DNA of 64,000 nt from Serripes groenlandicus (Eukaryota; Mollusca; Bivalvia; Cardiida; Cardiidae), in assembly GCA_031761405.1 (NCBI GenBank), contig JASEVX010000010.1, positions 27,850,894-27,914,893 on the forward strand, in the 5' to 3' direction. Positions 53,401 to 63,549 of the stretch are shown in pieces; within the stretch, counting starts at the first letter, position 1; every line of letters begins with the position of its first letter. The translations under genes and the position numbers were made by a program. The notes beneath the pieces are model-generated. The model saw nothing but the letters and a program-made list of their open reading frames with translations, was not told the origin of the DNA and did no database searches.

Positions 53401-55800
53401 CTAGAAAACTTGTAGTAAGTTGTAAATAACGATATAAATAAACTTACGTTTAATTGGATAGAAGGGTACAGGTTTCGGGAGAAAGAAAGCTGAAATATAT
53501 AAACATGGGTGTCAATTTTATGTAAAACCCTTTCCCACATACATCAAATCTGTAGCAGACGTAGGCAAAATTATTAACAATCTCAATATGGGATAGTTAA
53601 ATCATTGAAAAGAGTTCAAAACTGTGTCAAAAGGAGAAATTTCACATTGTGAGCAATTTCTCCTTTTGTCACAATGAATTCATATGTCGTATTCTGAAGA
53701 AGCGTCAAAAATCGTCTGTTTGTGGTACAGGGTTACGGAAAAGACATGTAAACAAGTGTATTTATGCGTAATTCTTTTGCAATCATATGGTCTTTAAGCC
53801 AAAAGAAACGATACATGTATTGCTGCCGTCAGTGCAGAGAAAAGACGAGCAATTGTGATCAAACGAGACATAAAAATCATAATTGTAAAAGCTTATTTGC
53901 GAAAATGTGTATCGTTTCGTTTGCTTTGACTTCTTAATTTAGTATAATTGTAATTAATAAAGCAAGATTTATTTGCGATTTTTTCATACACTAAATCTGG
54001 ATGTTCAGTTGGGTTAAATACTGTTAGATACTACTTATACAGTACATACGTTTATTATGCAAAACTATTTATATTTTAACTTGCCCGTTTCCTAGTCTAG
54101 TACGGGTTTGCTAACCGAGGGATCATGAATAAGTGAACTGTCGCCCTGATATAACAGTAATAATGTTGAAAACGGCGTTAATCCCTAATAAAACCAAACA
54201 AAGTAGTATAACTTCGTGATTTTTCGGAGTTCATAACAGCATTAATCTCATCCTTTCCTCGGATGATTTTGTACTTCATATTCTAAATTTCTAATACAAA
54301 TATTAAACCCTTTGGCGTGGGTACTCAAAATAATTCGTCTCGGTGAGATACTGCTGTTGAGAACCACACTATGCGGTTTAAAGCAGTAATAAGAGAGATA
54401 TTGTTGGAAAAGGAGCTTTTTATTCCGCTTTATCTACGGGCCTCCGGTAATAGTATAAATAAATAGGTTAAACTCACCCTGTGTGGCCGCTGTAATAAAA
54501 TAAAATAAAACATATTTAATAAAATAGGACATACAAATGTTTTACAATATAATGTTGGAATGGTTAACCGGCGAATAGTTATAAACGTTAAATCTTTCCC
54601 TCATATGGATGCTTTCTGACACATCTGTAGCAGACGGATTTTTGAAAACATGTCGACAAAAGGAAGAAATTGCTCAAAACGTGCAATTCTTCCTTTTGTC
54701 ACCATGTTTTCAACTCTATACTTTCATTTAAAGAGAGTTTCAATTTTGTTTCGAGTATGTTATATATAAGGCGTCTGCTTCAGATGTGTTGTATGTGGGA
54801 CAGGGTTAACCCGTTGTTGCATACAAGGAATTCGCTGCAGATGCGTTTGAAAATAATTCCAGCAATGCTATAGAAACATCTCTATAAATTAAGGCCTAAT
54901 AATCGAAAACAAAAGTTGAAAATATTATTGGTAAAGGGAAATTGCCGATTTACAGCATTTCCTTTGCCACAATGTTCTAAAACGTTGTTTACTGCAGATG
55001 CATAACAATGAGACTGCATGTTGGAAAAGGTTAACATTTGTCTCTGCTTATGACGAATAAATGAAAACTATTCCAAAAAATAAATTGGGCTTCAACCCTT
55101 TACAACCTACAAGCGCATATTGAGTCATATGCCGCAGACGACATGTGCATACATTATGGCAAAATGAGTAACTGCTCAACACGACCAATTTCTCCAATTG
55201 CCACAATGTTTTAACCTCTTTTTATTCATTAAACTATCATTTAAAGACACTTTAACATGATAACCAAGATGTTTTCAAATATTGTCTGGTGCACATTTGT
55301 TCAAAGCAACATGTATAAGTTTTAATGTGACCCTTGTAATGTGGATGAGCCATAACAAAATTCTTCCCAGGCAAATAGCTGCCTAGCCACATAGCCTATT
55401 TAACTCCTTAAGTATCCAGGAAGCAGACATCGAGCGTGATTAATATAAGCTTAAAGCTTGTTTCGCAATCGATTTAAAATAAATAAGTTTAAACTAACTC
55501 CTTTTTGGAAGACACATGACGCAGTTCACACCTACTTTTGTAAATCGTTGGAAATTGCCGAGCCTTTCGGACTTGTTGACGCATTTGAAATAGACGACTT
55601 TTTCAAAACATTGTTGCAAGATGTCTCCATTTGCCACAATGTTTTCTTCCTGAGACTCCTTGATAGATAGCCCCCGTCGTTACCGACTGGGATAATCGAG
55701 GCACGACACAAATTCGCAATATTACAATAGCAAACGATTAACAAAAGTAAAACAAGTACATACCGACGGCGCACACAACTAAAAGTCCCTGAGCAAACAT
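47320..55800 (-). CDS. Gene B: secreted low-complexity repetitive protein, 9 exons, all introns phase 1
   Basis: Exons: 55800-55764, 54489-54478, 53489-53448, 52085-52068, 51568-51476, 51060-51007, 49559-49416, 48643-48620 and 47438-47320. They total 543 nt and 180 residues. Every intron is GT-AG and phase 1, so each internal exon can be skipped or duplicated without frameshift. Residues 1-16 form the signal peptide (MFAQGLLVVCAVAATQ). They are followed by a Pro/Phe segment (FFLPKPVPFYPIK, MPIFP), His/Lys repeats of IHKP/IHKM/IHKT type (38-67), a duplicated VPIYID(K/R)E motif (68-85), seven GGGS(I/H/Y)-like repeats (91-128), DFGVNAQI, and a Gly/Asn tail with GFNDN three times ending NGHNGQ. 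The mature protein has no cysteine. The pattern suggests an extracellular structural, matrix or adhesive protein; no known family was recognised. Confidence 0.85.
47636..47720 (-). mobile_element. SINE S-A fragment
   Basis: Only the body block ttcctggctttctcgcaaca ... ctaccttcccacgtaaact remains. Intron 8 of gene B. Confidence 0.5.
48340..48530 (+). repeat. Foldback MITE M2
   Basis: Left end ccttttcgctgacaaatgc, core agctcgttacgagct, right part diverged. Intron 8 of gene B. Confidence 0.62.
48620..48643 (-). CDS. Gene B exon 8: 24-nt microexon
   Basis: Acceptor TTAATTCCAG and donor GTGAGT flank 24 nt encoding FGVNAQI plus split codons (Asp before, Ser after). Phase 1 to 1. Confidence 0.72.
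49416..49559 (-). CDS. Gene B exon 7: Gly-Ser repeat domain
   Basis: 144 nt, phase 1 to 1, acceptor ATACTTACAG and donor GTAAGT. It encodes LVPVHGGHS followed by GGGSI, GGGSI, GGGYI, GGGSI, GGGSH, GGGSH and GGAGSRSV. The complementary strand reads as a Pro-rich frame (DPPP repeats), which is an artefact. Confidence 0.85.
49723..50063. repeat. MITE-like repeat M5
   Basis: Second copy of the element at 2999-3345, same orientation, with inverted ends aggtgctgaactccaga and ctggagttcagcaacttta. Intron 6 of gene B. Confidence 0.7.
50283..50425. repeat. Foldback repeat, family FB-d
   Basis: Arms of about 55 nt (tatccacaggtggcagtctc..aaaatagcattta and its complement) around a short AT loop near 50350. 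Intron 6 of gene B. Confidence 0.75.
50455..50545 (+). mobile_element. SINE fragment (central module plus S-A-type tail)
   Basis: Contains ggaccagtagtactggtaac and gatataactgaacagttgttgaaaagggcgtaaaac. The head is absent. Confidence 0.5.
50865..50985. repeat. Foldback MITE M4
   Basis: ccctttccctcatacgacaa and ttagggaaagggtta ends; gcagcagtcgac and gtctgctgcag arms. It lies 22 bp from exon 6 of gene B. Confidence 0.65.
51007..51060 (-). CDS. Gene B exon 6: duplicated VPIYID motif
   Basis: 54 nt, phase 1 to 1, acceptor GTTTACAG and donor GTGAGT. It encodes VPIYIDKEVRVPIYIDRE; the internal 27-nt duplication shows motif growth within one exon. Confidence 0.85.
51476..51568 (-). CDS. Gene B exon 5: His/Lys repeat segment
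   Basis: 93 nt, phase 1 to 1, acceptor TTTTGCAG and donor GTAAGA. It encodes YHKPIHKMIHKPIHKTTVHK and KFVPIYKKVQ, a basic, His-rich repeat of four residues. VPIY recurs in exon 6. Confidence 0.85.
52068..52085 (-). CDS. Gene B exon 4: 18-nt microexon
   Basis: Acceptor TTATATTTCAG and donor GTAAGT surround 18 nt encoding MPIFP plus split codons. Phase 1 to 1. Confidence 0.7.
52195..52378. repeat. Foldback MITE M4
   Basis: gcagacggctttttgaaaac and gtcgcctgctgcag arms; the loop carries agaaaaaattgcacaaaacg. The end atgagggaaagggttaa is intact. Confidence 0.65.
52586..52815. repeat. Foldback MITE M4
   Basis: Ends taaccctttcccacatataa and aagtgggaaaggatta; internal arms are partly decayed. Confidence 0.65.
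53084..53346 (+). repeat. MITE-like element M1, diverged
   Basis: Conserved M1 interior and right end ttttctcgtggaacggctc; the left end is reduced to attacgagaaaaccaacatt. Intron 3 of gene B. Confidence 0.7.
53448..53489 (-). CDS. Gene B exon 3: Pro/Phe segment
   Basis: 42 nt, phase 1 to 1, acceptor TATATTTCAG and donor GTAAGT. It encodes AFFLPKPVPFYPIK across the joins. Confidence 0.8.
53524..53740. repeat. Foldback MITE M4
   Basis: Starts aaccctttcccacataca and ends gtggtacagggtta; the centre has tgtcaaaaggagaaatttca with its inverted partner. Confidence 0.65.
54075..54200 (+). mobile_element. SINE S-B body with S-A-type tail
   Basis: ctagtctagtacgggtttgc and ggatcatgaataagtgaac (S-B body) followed by gttgaaaacggcgttaatcc (S-A-type tail). 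It shows the mixing of modules. Confidence 0.6.
54478..54489 (-). CDS. Gene B exon 2: 12-nt microexon
   Basis: Acceptor ATTTTATTACAG and donor GTGAGT enclose only 12 nt, giving AATQ with split codons. Skipping it (exon 1 joined to exon 3) would also keep frame, so it may be alternative. It would complete the signal cleavage region. Confidence 0.6.
54590..55040. repeat. Two adjacent foldback MITE M4 copies
   Basis: First copy about 54590-54810, with intact arms (tagcagacggatttttgaaa) and loop; second copy about 54810-55035, more decayed (cattgcctttgccacaatg). Confidence 0.6.
55095..55320. repeat. Foldback MITE M4, decayed
   Basis: aaccctttacaacctaca start, gccgcagacgac, 'tgctcaacacgaccaatttctcc' loop. 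Intron 1 of gene B. Confidence 0.5.
55764..55800 (-). CDS. Gene B exon 1: signal peptide
   Basis: 37 nt from ATG to the GTATGT donor, phase 1, encoding MFAQGLLVVCAV. Same length and phase as exon 1 of gene A, which may be coincidence or shared architecture of secreted genes. Confidence 0.85.
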
Positions 55801-55898
55801 ACTGATCCCTATCGAAGTTGTATTGTTCTACAAACGAATACTGGACAAGCCGATGGACAATTGGCGACTAGTGAATTGACCAAACGTTTCCAGACCGT

Positions 55899-55904
55899 AT
55901 ATAC
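55899..55904 (-). promoter_or_regulatory. TATA box of gene B
   Basis: TATATA on the minus strand, about 100 nt before the ATG, placing transcription start near 55870 and a 5'UTR of about 70 nt. Motif and position only. Confidence 0.5.
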
Positions 55905-56049
55905 TGACCAGAAACCGGCTGTCCAGCGCCATGTCCCCACTGACCAATGGTCGCCCGCCGCCTACATTAATTGCACCTGTCTGTCAAAGGTGAACTGTCT
56001 TACAATAAGTTACGTCATTTTCCCTGTCTAAAAAATGAATGTTGACTTC

Positions 56050-56208
56050 TCAACCGTTTCCCACATACAAACGCTTTCTGACGCATCTGAAGCAGACGAC
56101 ATTTTAAAACATTGTATCTAGAGTAAAAACTGATCAGAAGGATCAATTGATCCATATACCACAATATTTTCACACTCCATTACATAAGTATACGTTAAGT
56201 TGTAGATA
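56050..56208. repeat. M4 remnant
   Basis: Starts accgtttcccacatacaaac, with gaagcagacgac; truncated by the M3 element that follows. Confidence 0.5.
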
Positions 56209-56457
56209 TGGAGGGCTTGGCGTGAAACGGGTGTAACTAAAGCGCTATTTTGAAAACCCTAGTTTAGGGACAATTATGACCCCTTTGTAAACAATGCAAA
56301 CTTATGTGCCATTGCTCAAAACGAGCAATGGCACCTGAATTTCCATTGTTTACTAAGAAAAATGACTTAACGCTTATAAAGACTTTATGGCGAGGTAATT
56401 AACCTTGGTAAAAAATACAATTATAGTTACAACCAAATTTTACACCAAATCCTCGAT
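56209..56457 (+). repeat. MITE-like element M3
   Basis: Left end atatggagggcttggcgtg, right end caaatcctcgatatg (decayed), with the ccattgctcaaaacgagcaatgg hairpin intact. M4 sequence resumes after 56457, so M3 probably inserted into an M4 element. Confidence 0.72.
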
Positions 56458-57700
56458 ATGTTCTTTATTTTTGTTTGGATGTATTGAAAATCGTCTGCTG
56501 CAGATTCGTTGTAAGTGGGAAAGTATTAAACCCTCTGCCACATGAAGGCAAAGGTTGAAGCATCTGCAACATATGACTTTTGAAAACACTGTGATTTTAT
56601 ATCCGAAATAGGATATATGTTTTTAAGTAAGATATAAATATCTGGGCAATAGTTGGAAAGCATCGGTTAATGTAAGTTTAATTGTTGTATAGAGTTGAAA
56701 ATATTGTGGTAATTGGAGAAATTGCTCATTATATTTTCAAAAGTCGTCTGCTCCAAGGGTGTCCTAATTCGACTGTATGTGGGAATTGGTTTAGTTCCAT
56801 GTTAGAGCTATTTGCATAGAGACACAATACCTCTTAGTTTGAGCAATTTTTCATTTCCAAAGTTGCCTACTGCATATTGCTGAAAGTCGTTAATATCCGG
56901 GAACACTATTAACCCTTTCCCTCATACGACAATTCTGCAGCAGACGACTTCGAACATATTTTGTCAAAAAAAAGTAAATCTCTATAATTGAATGGATAAC
57001 CTATGACTAAAAGTGGAACACATTGTGGCAAAAGAAGAAATTGCTCGTTTTGAGCAATTTCTTCTTTTGTCACTATGTTTTCAAAAAGCCGTCTGCTGCA
57101 GAGACATCAGAAAGCGTCTATATGAGGGAAATGGTTAACCCTTTCCAAAATACTCCATATCCGCATCAGAGGGCTATATAAAACATTGTGATTTTAAATC
57201 CGAAATAAGATGATGGTTTGTTTAAAGTTAGATATAGATATCTTGACAAACTATGAGAAACATCTATTAATGTAAGTATAAATGTAGAAATTGCTGAATA
57301 TGTTTTTAGAAGTCGTCTGCTCCTAGGTTGTTAGAAAGCGTCTGTACGAGGGAAAGGGTTAAGAACGATTTTAAAATCTCAGTTTGAGCAATTTTTCATT
57401 TCGAAAAGTCACTACTGCATAGCGCTAAAAGTCTGTAATATACATGTCCGGGAACACGCTTAACACTTTCCAAAATAGTCGCAACAGAGGACTCTGAAAA
57501 TGTCTTAGGGAAAAAAATGGAAAATGTCTATAATGGAGGTATTTTTTATGAATACAGATGAAAAACATTATGGAAAATGGACTATAGCTAATTATAAGCA
57601 AATTTTCATTTCGTCACAATATTTTCAAAAAACCCGTCAAACGATTATGCAACAAAAGTCGGTTGTATTTGGGAAGTGGAGGGTAAGAAATGTTTCTGAA
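56458..57700. repeat. Cluster of M4 foldback elements
   Basis: At least four copies or fragments (about 56530-56795, 56905-57140, 57140-57362, 57465-57690). The best, 56905-57140, has perfect arms (gcagcagacgac and gtctgctgcag) and the loop ttgctcgttttgagcaatttc. Confidence 0.65.
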
Positions 57701-58239
57701 ATTTGATATATAGAGCAAAGGGTGACGGGTCTAACTATGTACATTGTTTATACCAATGATGTGTCTTACTATATTGGGTTACCAAATTTTCCGAAATGAG
57801 AAAGGACGTTTGTCATTTTCATATAAGTAACCAATTACATAATCAAAGCACTGAAAGTTCTGAAGGCCTGAGGGCTGCAGGAAGGTTGGAGAAGTAAGGA
57901 AAATGTGAAAGGAAAGAACAATTTAAGCTTTTGTTTGTGTATTTATTGTTAAGAAGTTGAATCATCATATCAAACATAGTATATATTACGATACTGCTTA
58001 TTTGAAAACAGGAGGACCTTGCTGGCACTTTATCGCTCGCCTGAGTGCAAGAGCTCACACGTATACACATTTAAAACATGAAGAATCAAAGGAAAATTCG
58101 ACAGCAGGTTTAGGCAGAATGTTTTGAAGTTTCTGCCATATTATATTGAGAAATATGTCAAAGTTAAATCAGCTTTCATCAAGTAGAAATAGTAATCTAA
58201 ACCATGTACTAGAATGGGAGAAAGTGTTTGGTCAATGCA
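57701..58239. other. Intergenic, no feature recognised
   Basis: No gene or clear repeat. Confidence 0.35.
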
Positions 58240-58810
58240 AAACTCATCAAGACAATTATTCTGACAAAGATTCAAAATGCAACCTCCAGAGTGTTATCAA
58301 GATTTTCCTTCATTTGGCCTAATGACCTATTTTTTTTGGTTCACATGATATGATCCATATTCGAAAATGGACTAGATATTATCAACACAAACATTATGAA
58401 GCTCCTGAAGCAAAGAATGCGGCCTCCAGAGTATTAACAAGATTTTCTTTCAATTTGGCCTAGTGACCTAGTTTTTAACCCGGCATGACGAACCATATTC
58501 GAACTTAGCCTAGATATCATTAAGATAGACATTCTGACCAAATTTTTAAAAATGTGGCTTCTACAGTGTTGACGAGATTTTCCTTCAATTTGGCCTAGTG
58601 ACTTTGTATTCGAACAGACATGACCAATTTTCAAACTTGGCCTACATGTCATCAAGACAAACATTCTGAAACAGTTTCAACATCCTCAATTTAAAAATGT
58701 AAATTCAGAGTGTAAACAATATTTCCCTTTAATTTTACTAGTTTCTGACCCTATATGACTCATATTCGAACTTGACTAAGATAGCATTCAGACAAACATT
58801 CTTACGAGAA
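58240..58810 (+). repeat. Minisatellite, ~137-bp unit, four decayed copies
   Basis: Units share 'ttggcctagtgacctagttt', 'catattcgaacttggcctaga' and 'caagattttc(c/t)ttcaattt'; unit starts are near 58317, 58459 and 58593, with a partial one near 58736. Confidence 0.75.
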
Positions 58811-59400
58811 TGCCGTTGATACTTCCACAGCGCTTGCGGACACCTTCCGCCCGGTTGAGGGAGATTTTAGCGTGTGCACTCTTTAATACCGCTTAAACTT
58901 AGTTATTGGTGCATTGGTGGCTGAAGAGGAGAGGCATGGCCTCATTCACTTCACTGTCACTCTCACTCTCTTGTGGGCTCTGCACTCTCCTTCTCCTTCA
59001 GTCATCCCATTTTGTTCTAGGGTATCTTGTAGTACTATTATTCTGACACTTTTGTGATAAACTGCGGGTTAACCTTCTGTGAAGAGCGCGACTGGATGAT
59101 CTGATGAAAAATGCGATGAGCCGACTTTCGGAACCTGCGAGCCACAGTGGGTGGTCGGCAATGTCTGCGCGGTTTCCGGCATGGCTCTGAGCGGCGTCTG
59201 GATTGTCTGGGTAGTCCAAAATTTGGCCGGGCATCAGCCGATTAATGTGCAATGAGGTTTTTTAAGTCCGAGTTAAAAGTAACTCGATGCCCGCGAGGAG
59301 TCCCGAAGGATTCCGGCCGGAAATAGCTAGAAATTCGCCGCAAATTACTCGCACACCTATCGCAAGGTAATTGTGACTGGGGTTTGAGTGATACTAGATA
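58811..59400. other. GC-richer unexplained segment
   Basis: G+C is clearly higher than around it, with CpG-rich blocks (gaggagtcccgaaggattcc, gcggcgtctggattg). The 84-codon minus-strand frame (59252-58998) has no recognisable domain. It could be part of a mobile element or a regulatory island. Confidence 0.3.
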
Positions 59401-61448
59401 GGCTATATTTTTAATTCATGAATATCCTTTTGATAACAATATAAATCTGCAGCAGAAAACTTTTTAAAACATAAAGGTTGATATCAATATCTCTATGTGC
59501 AGACATAAGGCACATTCCTGTAAGCATTTTCTTCGCCATTGGTGATCTTCAGTCGGACTTTACGCGGCCAATAGTCTCCGCACTCGCAACTTGTCACCAA
59601 CAATATGATCACTATCCAACAAACTGTGTGGGCATTCGGATCGCTCGACTTCCTTAATCAAGTCGTCAATCGTTGACTGGCAGGTAAGATGAGAATGATA
59701 CACCCTTTTGATAATATAATAAAAGCAAAATAAATAAATAGTGGAGCTGGGAATGTCGGAGTGTGGGGGAGAGGGTGGGCACCGGCCCTCTGGCCCCTCG
59801 CTTAATCCGCCACTGTATTTGTCACGCGACTATTTGTCTACCATTAATCTTTCGTCGCACGGGCCCTGTGGGCCCTCGGTAAATCCGCCACTGCATTTGT
59901 CAGGCGACACGTTGTGCTTTCCCGTTCTACTTCGCGAATGTTAATAGTTAATAATCTTCCACATTTGACCTCTCGGCGCATTAATTTCGAAAACATTTGT
60001 TAAATTTAAATTGGAGTGCTCACGCCTGAAGTTGTTCACTGATGTTCAAACAATATTATCATGATCTTTTTGGAAGGTGATTATTATGTAATGGAATATG
60101 CCCTATAACATATATTTCTATCTTTTTTTATACATACGCTAATCAATATAGTGCGATGAATTTAAAGTAAAGTATACCTAATAATCTTTTTATGTACAAT
60201 TAGTTGATTTTTAAACTGAAACTGTATTTGCGTCTTTTAAAATGAATTTTATTTTAAGAAATACAAATATTTCTGCAGTAAAAATTAATATGTATATTCC
60301 TACGCGCCACGCTTTTGTAAACAACACCGATACACCGGATCAGAGACATATACATGAACTAGGTCAATTCGTGTACTTACCGTGTCATCGAATTAATACA
60401 AAAAGTCGTAAGACATTTCGTAGAGAAAGCAAATTATATATTATTTATATAATTCAACGTGTAAACTATATTTATAATTAATTCTATGATGAGGGATGTT
60501 ACCAGGAACATGGATAAGATATGTCTACGTTCCTGATGTTACGCACCACTGCCTATACGCAAATCGACAATGTCGGACATATATACATTATTTGTATAAA
60601 CCAATTTTTTGATAAACCATTTTCCATAATTATGTCCATATGTTTTCAAACTCATCCGCTGCAGACTTGTTGTATTTGGGAAAGAGTTAATTTAAGTGGA
60701 TGTTATTGCCAGATATATTTAAGCTGGGTAAAAGCGGGGACAAACCATAGGGAAATTTTCAAGTTACTTTTTAACTTTATAAAATGAAAATAAAGGAACA
60801 AACGAAATCAACGGTAAAAACACCAACAAACCATTGCCTGATAAGTTATATTTTATTTCAAATCAATAGCTATCTTAGATAAAAAAAAAAAAAACTTCTG
60901 TAATGGGTTCTAAATGTTTTCAAAACTGCTGCAAATTTCATAAAACATTGTAGGATAAGGAGACATAAGGTACAATGAGTATTTCCCCAAAATGTGATAA
61001 TCTATCCTTAATTACGACTTTCAGTTATATTCCTTACATTTCCTCTAGTATATTCATTTATAAGTGTGTACATAATTTATATATGTATATAAATATTTAC
61101 TAATTGAAACGTTGCGAGAAAAGAAGAAATTCCCTCTCAGATATTTTCATTTATATATGTCTGCTGCTGGTTTCTAATATTTACCTCATATTTTTTTAAC
61201 ACAGATTTTCCATGAAAGTAGTTAAAGGCAATTTTTTAAAACTACTTGCAGACGCAACATTTGGAATCCTTGGATAAATTTCTCATGTTTTGTCACAATG
61301 TTGTCAATAGTTATATGTTAGTAGAAGTGTTAGTTGACTGGAAAAGCACGACTGGTGTATTCCCTGAACACCTACTCGACTTAATATGTATTGGGGGATT
61401 AGGTGGCATTTTAAAGGGTAAATTACAGAATGATTATGTAAAAATAAT
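59401..61448. other. Intergenic; M4 remnants and small repeats only
   Basis: M4-like fragments near 59440 and 60640-60690. A short duplicated GC-rich block (cctcgcttaatccgccactg and cctcggtaaatccgccactg) lies at about 59795 and 59873. An imperfect palindrome at 60487-60541 is related to 33083-33120. Confidence 0.4.
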
Positions 61449-61735
61449 TGATTGATTGGGCTTAAACGTTGTTTTCGACAATTTTTCAGTAATATCACGG
61501 CGGCCAGTTCACCTATTCATGTGTTTCCTGGCTTTCTCACACAAGTAATTAAAACAACAATGTTTCCAAGCAACTGCCTGCTTTTCCACATAGACTGTTA
61601 GCCTATTGGTGAAATATGAATGACGCTTGTCACAATTTCTTTTGTCCAACCACGGAAAGACTGTTGGCGGAGCTGGGGTTAGAACACTCAGCCCCTGGAT
61701 TGACAGCTCGCGTCGCTACTGACTGAGCTATCGCG
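61449..61735 (-). mobile_element. SINE S-A, minus strand
   Basis: Tail tgattgattgggcttaaacg, body intact, B box gggttagaac (decayed), head gtagcgacgcgagctgtcaa on the minus strand. Confidence 0.7.
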
Positions 61736-62954
61736 GAAAAGGAAAAAGATGTTGAAATCATTTTTCCTGACTTCGAATGGTAAAATCAAACTCATGCACA
61801 CTGGATAAAGACCCTACCATGTTGCATCTTTAGATATTGTGCCTCTTGAAAAGAAATGTTGCGAGAAAAGAAACCTTGGTTTCACATGCATTGGCTCTTT
61901 TTCACCAAAATGTTCAATCAATCATTCAGATTTATCCGAATTCTTTAATTATTTTAAAATGTCTAATATTTGGAAGTGTTTGAATCAACACTTGACGCTT
62001 AACACGCATCAAATAAAATTATTTCTAAAAGAATCTGAAAATGTACATTTAACCAGAGACAAATTTATAAATGCATAATGTTCTAACATTTCAAAAGTTA
62101 TTAATTCAATTCAAACTATCATAATCTCCTAGTATTAAGGGCAATGATGAAGATGTGGAAATCATTTCTCATGTTCAACATAGCTAATGTACAGCTATAA
62201 TTACGGATTGGAAAAATGTGCCCCAAATGTGCCCAATCACAGCGGAATACTTATAAATGTATTGTTAAGTCTCTGATTTAACTTATCATAATGATAATAA
62301 AATGAAAAACTGTCGGTCGGGCGGCCGGAATCCATATTTTGTCCGGCCTATTTCTTACAAACAACTTGGTGGAATTCAATACAATTTTACATGAAGCTTT
62401 TATACCAAGAGAAGATGTGCATATTCTAAAGGGGCTACAATTGCATGTTTTTTTTACAGAGTTATGGCCCTTTACTTATAAAGTTATGGTGTTGGACAAG
62501 GTGCTGTTTAGGGGGTATTTATCATCTTCATTGATAGTTCTAGTTTTATTTATTATTTTTATACAATTTTATCTATTCCGAAACTGCAGCAAAATAAAGA
62601 AGTTTTAAAGACCTAAATACTTTCATTCACTATTTTCCAACATATTTGCTTTCGTTTGGTCCTATCCATGTATCCTAGCCATGCTATGTTCTTACTTTGA
62701 ATACATTTCATTATACCATCTGCACCTGGCTGACATCACTCTAAAATCATCTTCCAGCAGTACTTTCAGTACTTTGATTTTTGGAAGATCTTAACCTTTT
62801 AAATGCAGTTTTGTTGAATCCATGTTTAACTAGTTTTCTCGCGAAGTCTCACCATAACATGTGTTGTTTGGTGTTAACAGCAATTGGCAGGCTGCCAACT
62901 CAGAAAATAATGGTATTACTACTATGACCAGGGGCTAAAGCCGAAGGCCAAAAA
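61736..62954. other. Intergenic; one dispersed repeat near 62317-62610
   Basis: The segment with acttggtggaattcaataca and cagagttatggccctt looks like a common interspersed repeat; its open frame is therefore not called. Nothing else recognised. Confidence 0.4.
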
Positions 62955-63327
62955 ACAACATTATGGCCTCTGCCACAGGAGGCGAAAAGTGTCTATCCGG
63001 GTCAGCCTGCGCGGCATGCTTAGGCCAATCCGGGTCGATACTTTACGCAGAGTCCACAATGTTGGTTTTCTCGTGAGACGGCTCATATCAATATATCTGC
63101 GTAATGTATCGACCAGATCAGCCTGCGCTGTCCGCGCAGACTGATCCGGCCGACACATTCCTTCTAAGGGGGGATAGATAGAGTAGTGATTCCTGAAACA
63201 GAAAATCCACAGGAGGCGAAAAGTGTCTATCCGGGTCAGCCTGCGCGACATGCTTAGGCCAATCCGGGTCGATACATTACGCAGAGTCCACAATGTTGGT
63301 TTTCTCGTGAGACGGCTCATATCTCAT
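62955..63327 (-). repeat. Two tandem MITE M1 copies, minus orientation
   Basis: One partial (62955-63085) and one near-complete (63086-63327) copy in tandem, joined by catatcaatatatctgcgtaa exactly as in the satellite at 12760-14870 but inverted. The ~119-codon minus-strand frame is the same artefact as in the satellite. Confidence 0.78.
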
Positions 63328-63409
63328 TTCTTCAAGATGCTTTCAAAGAAGGTGACACATTTATAGCAGGTAAACGGTTATAAAAAAGATATCCCTCTTT
63401 AATGTTAAG

Positions 63410-63500
63410 TCGACCCTTGGGCAAAGCACATTATCTAGACGTGATATAACTGAAATAATGTTGAATGCGGCGTCAAACCCCAATAAATAAATAAATAAAG
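63410..63500 (+). mobile_element. SINE tail fragment
   Basis: 'cccttgggcaaagcacattatctag' followed by gatataactgaaataatgtt and gcggcgtcaaaccccaataa, an S-B body joined to an S-A-type tail. Confidence 0.55.
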
Positions 63501-63549
63501 TTAAGTCGACATTTAGTTTAGTTCAAACAAAATTAGTTTATATCAATTG

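Noticed and set aside
62339..62608. 89-codon frame with a hydrophobic C-terminus
   Set aside because: Overlaps what looks like a common interspersed repeat and has no signal peptide or splice support.
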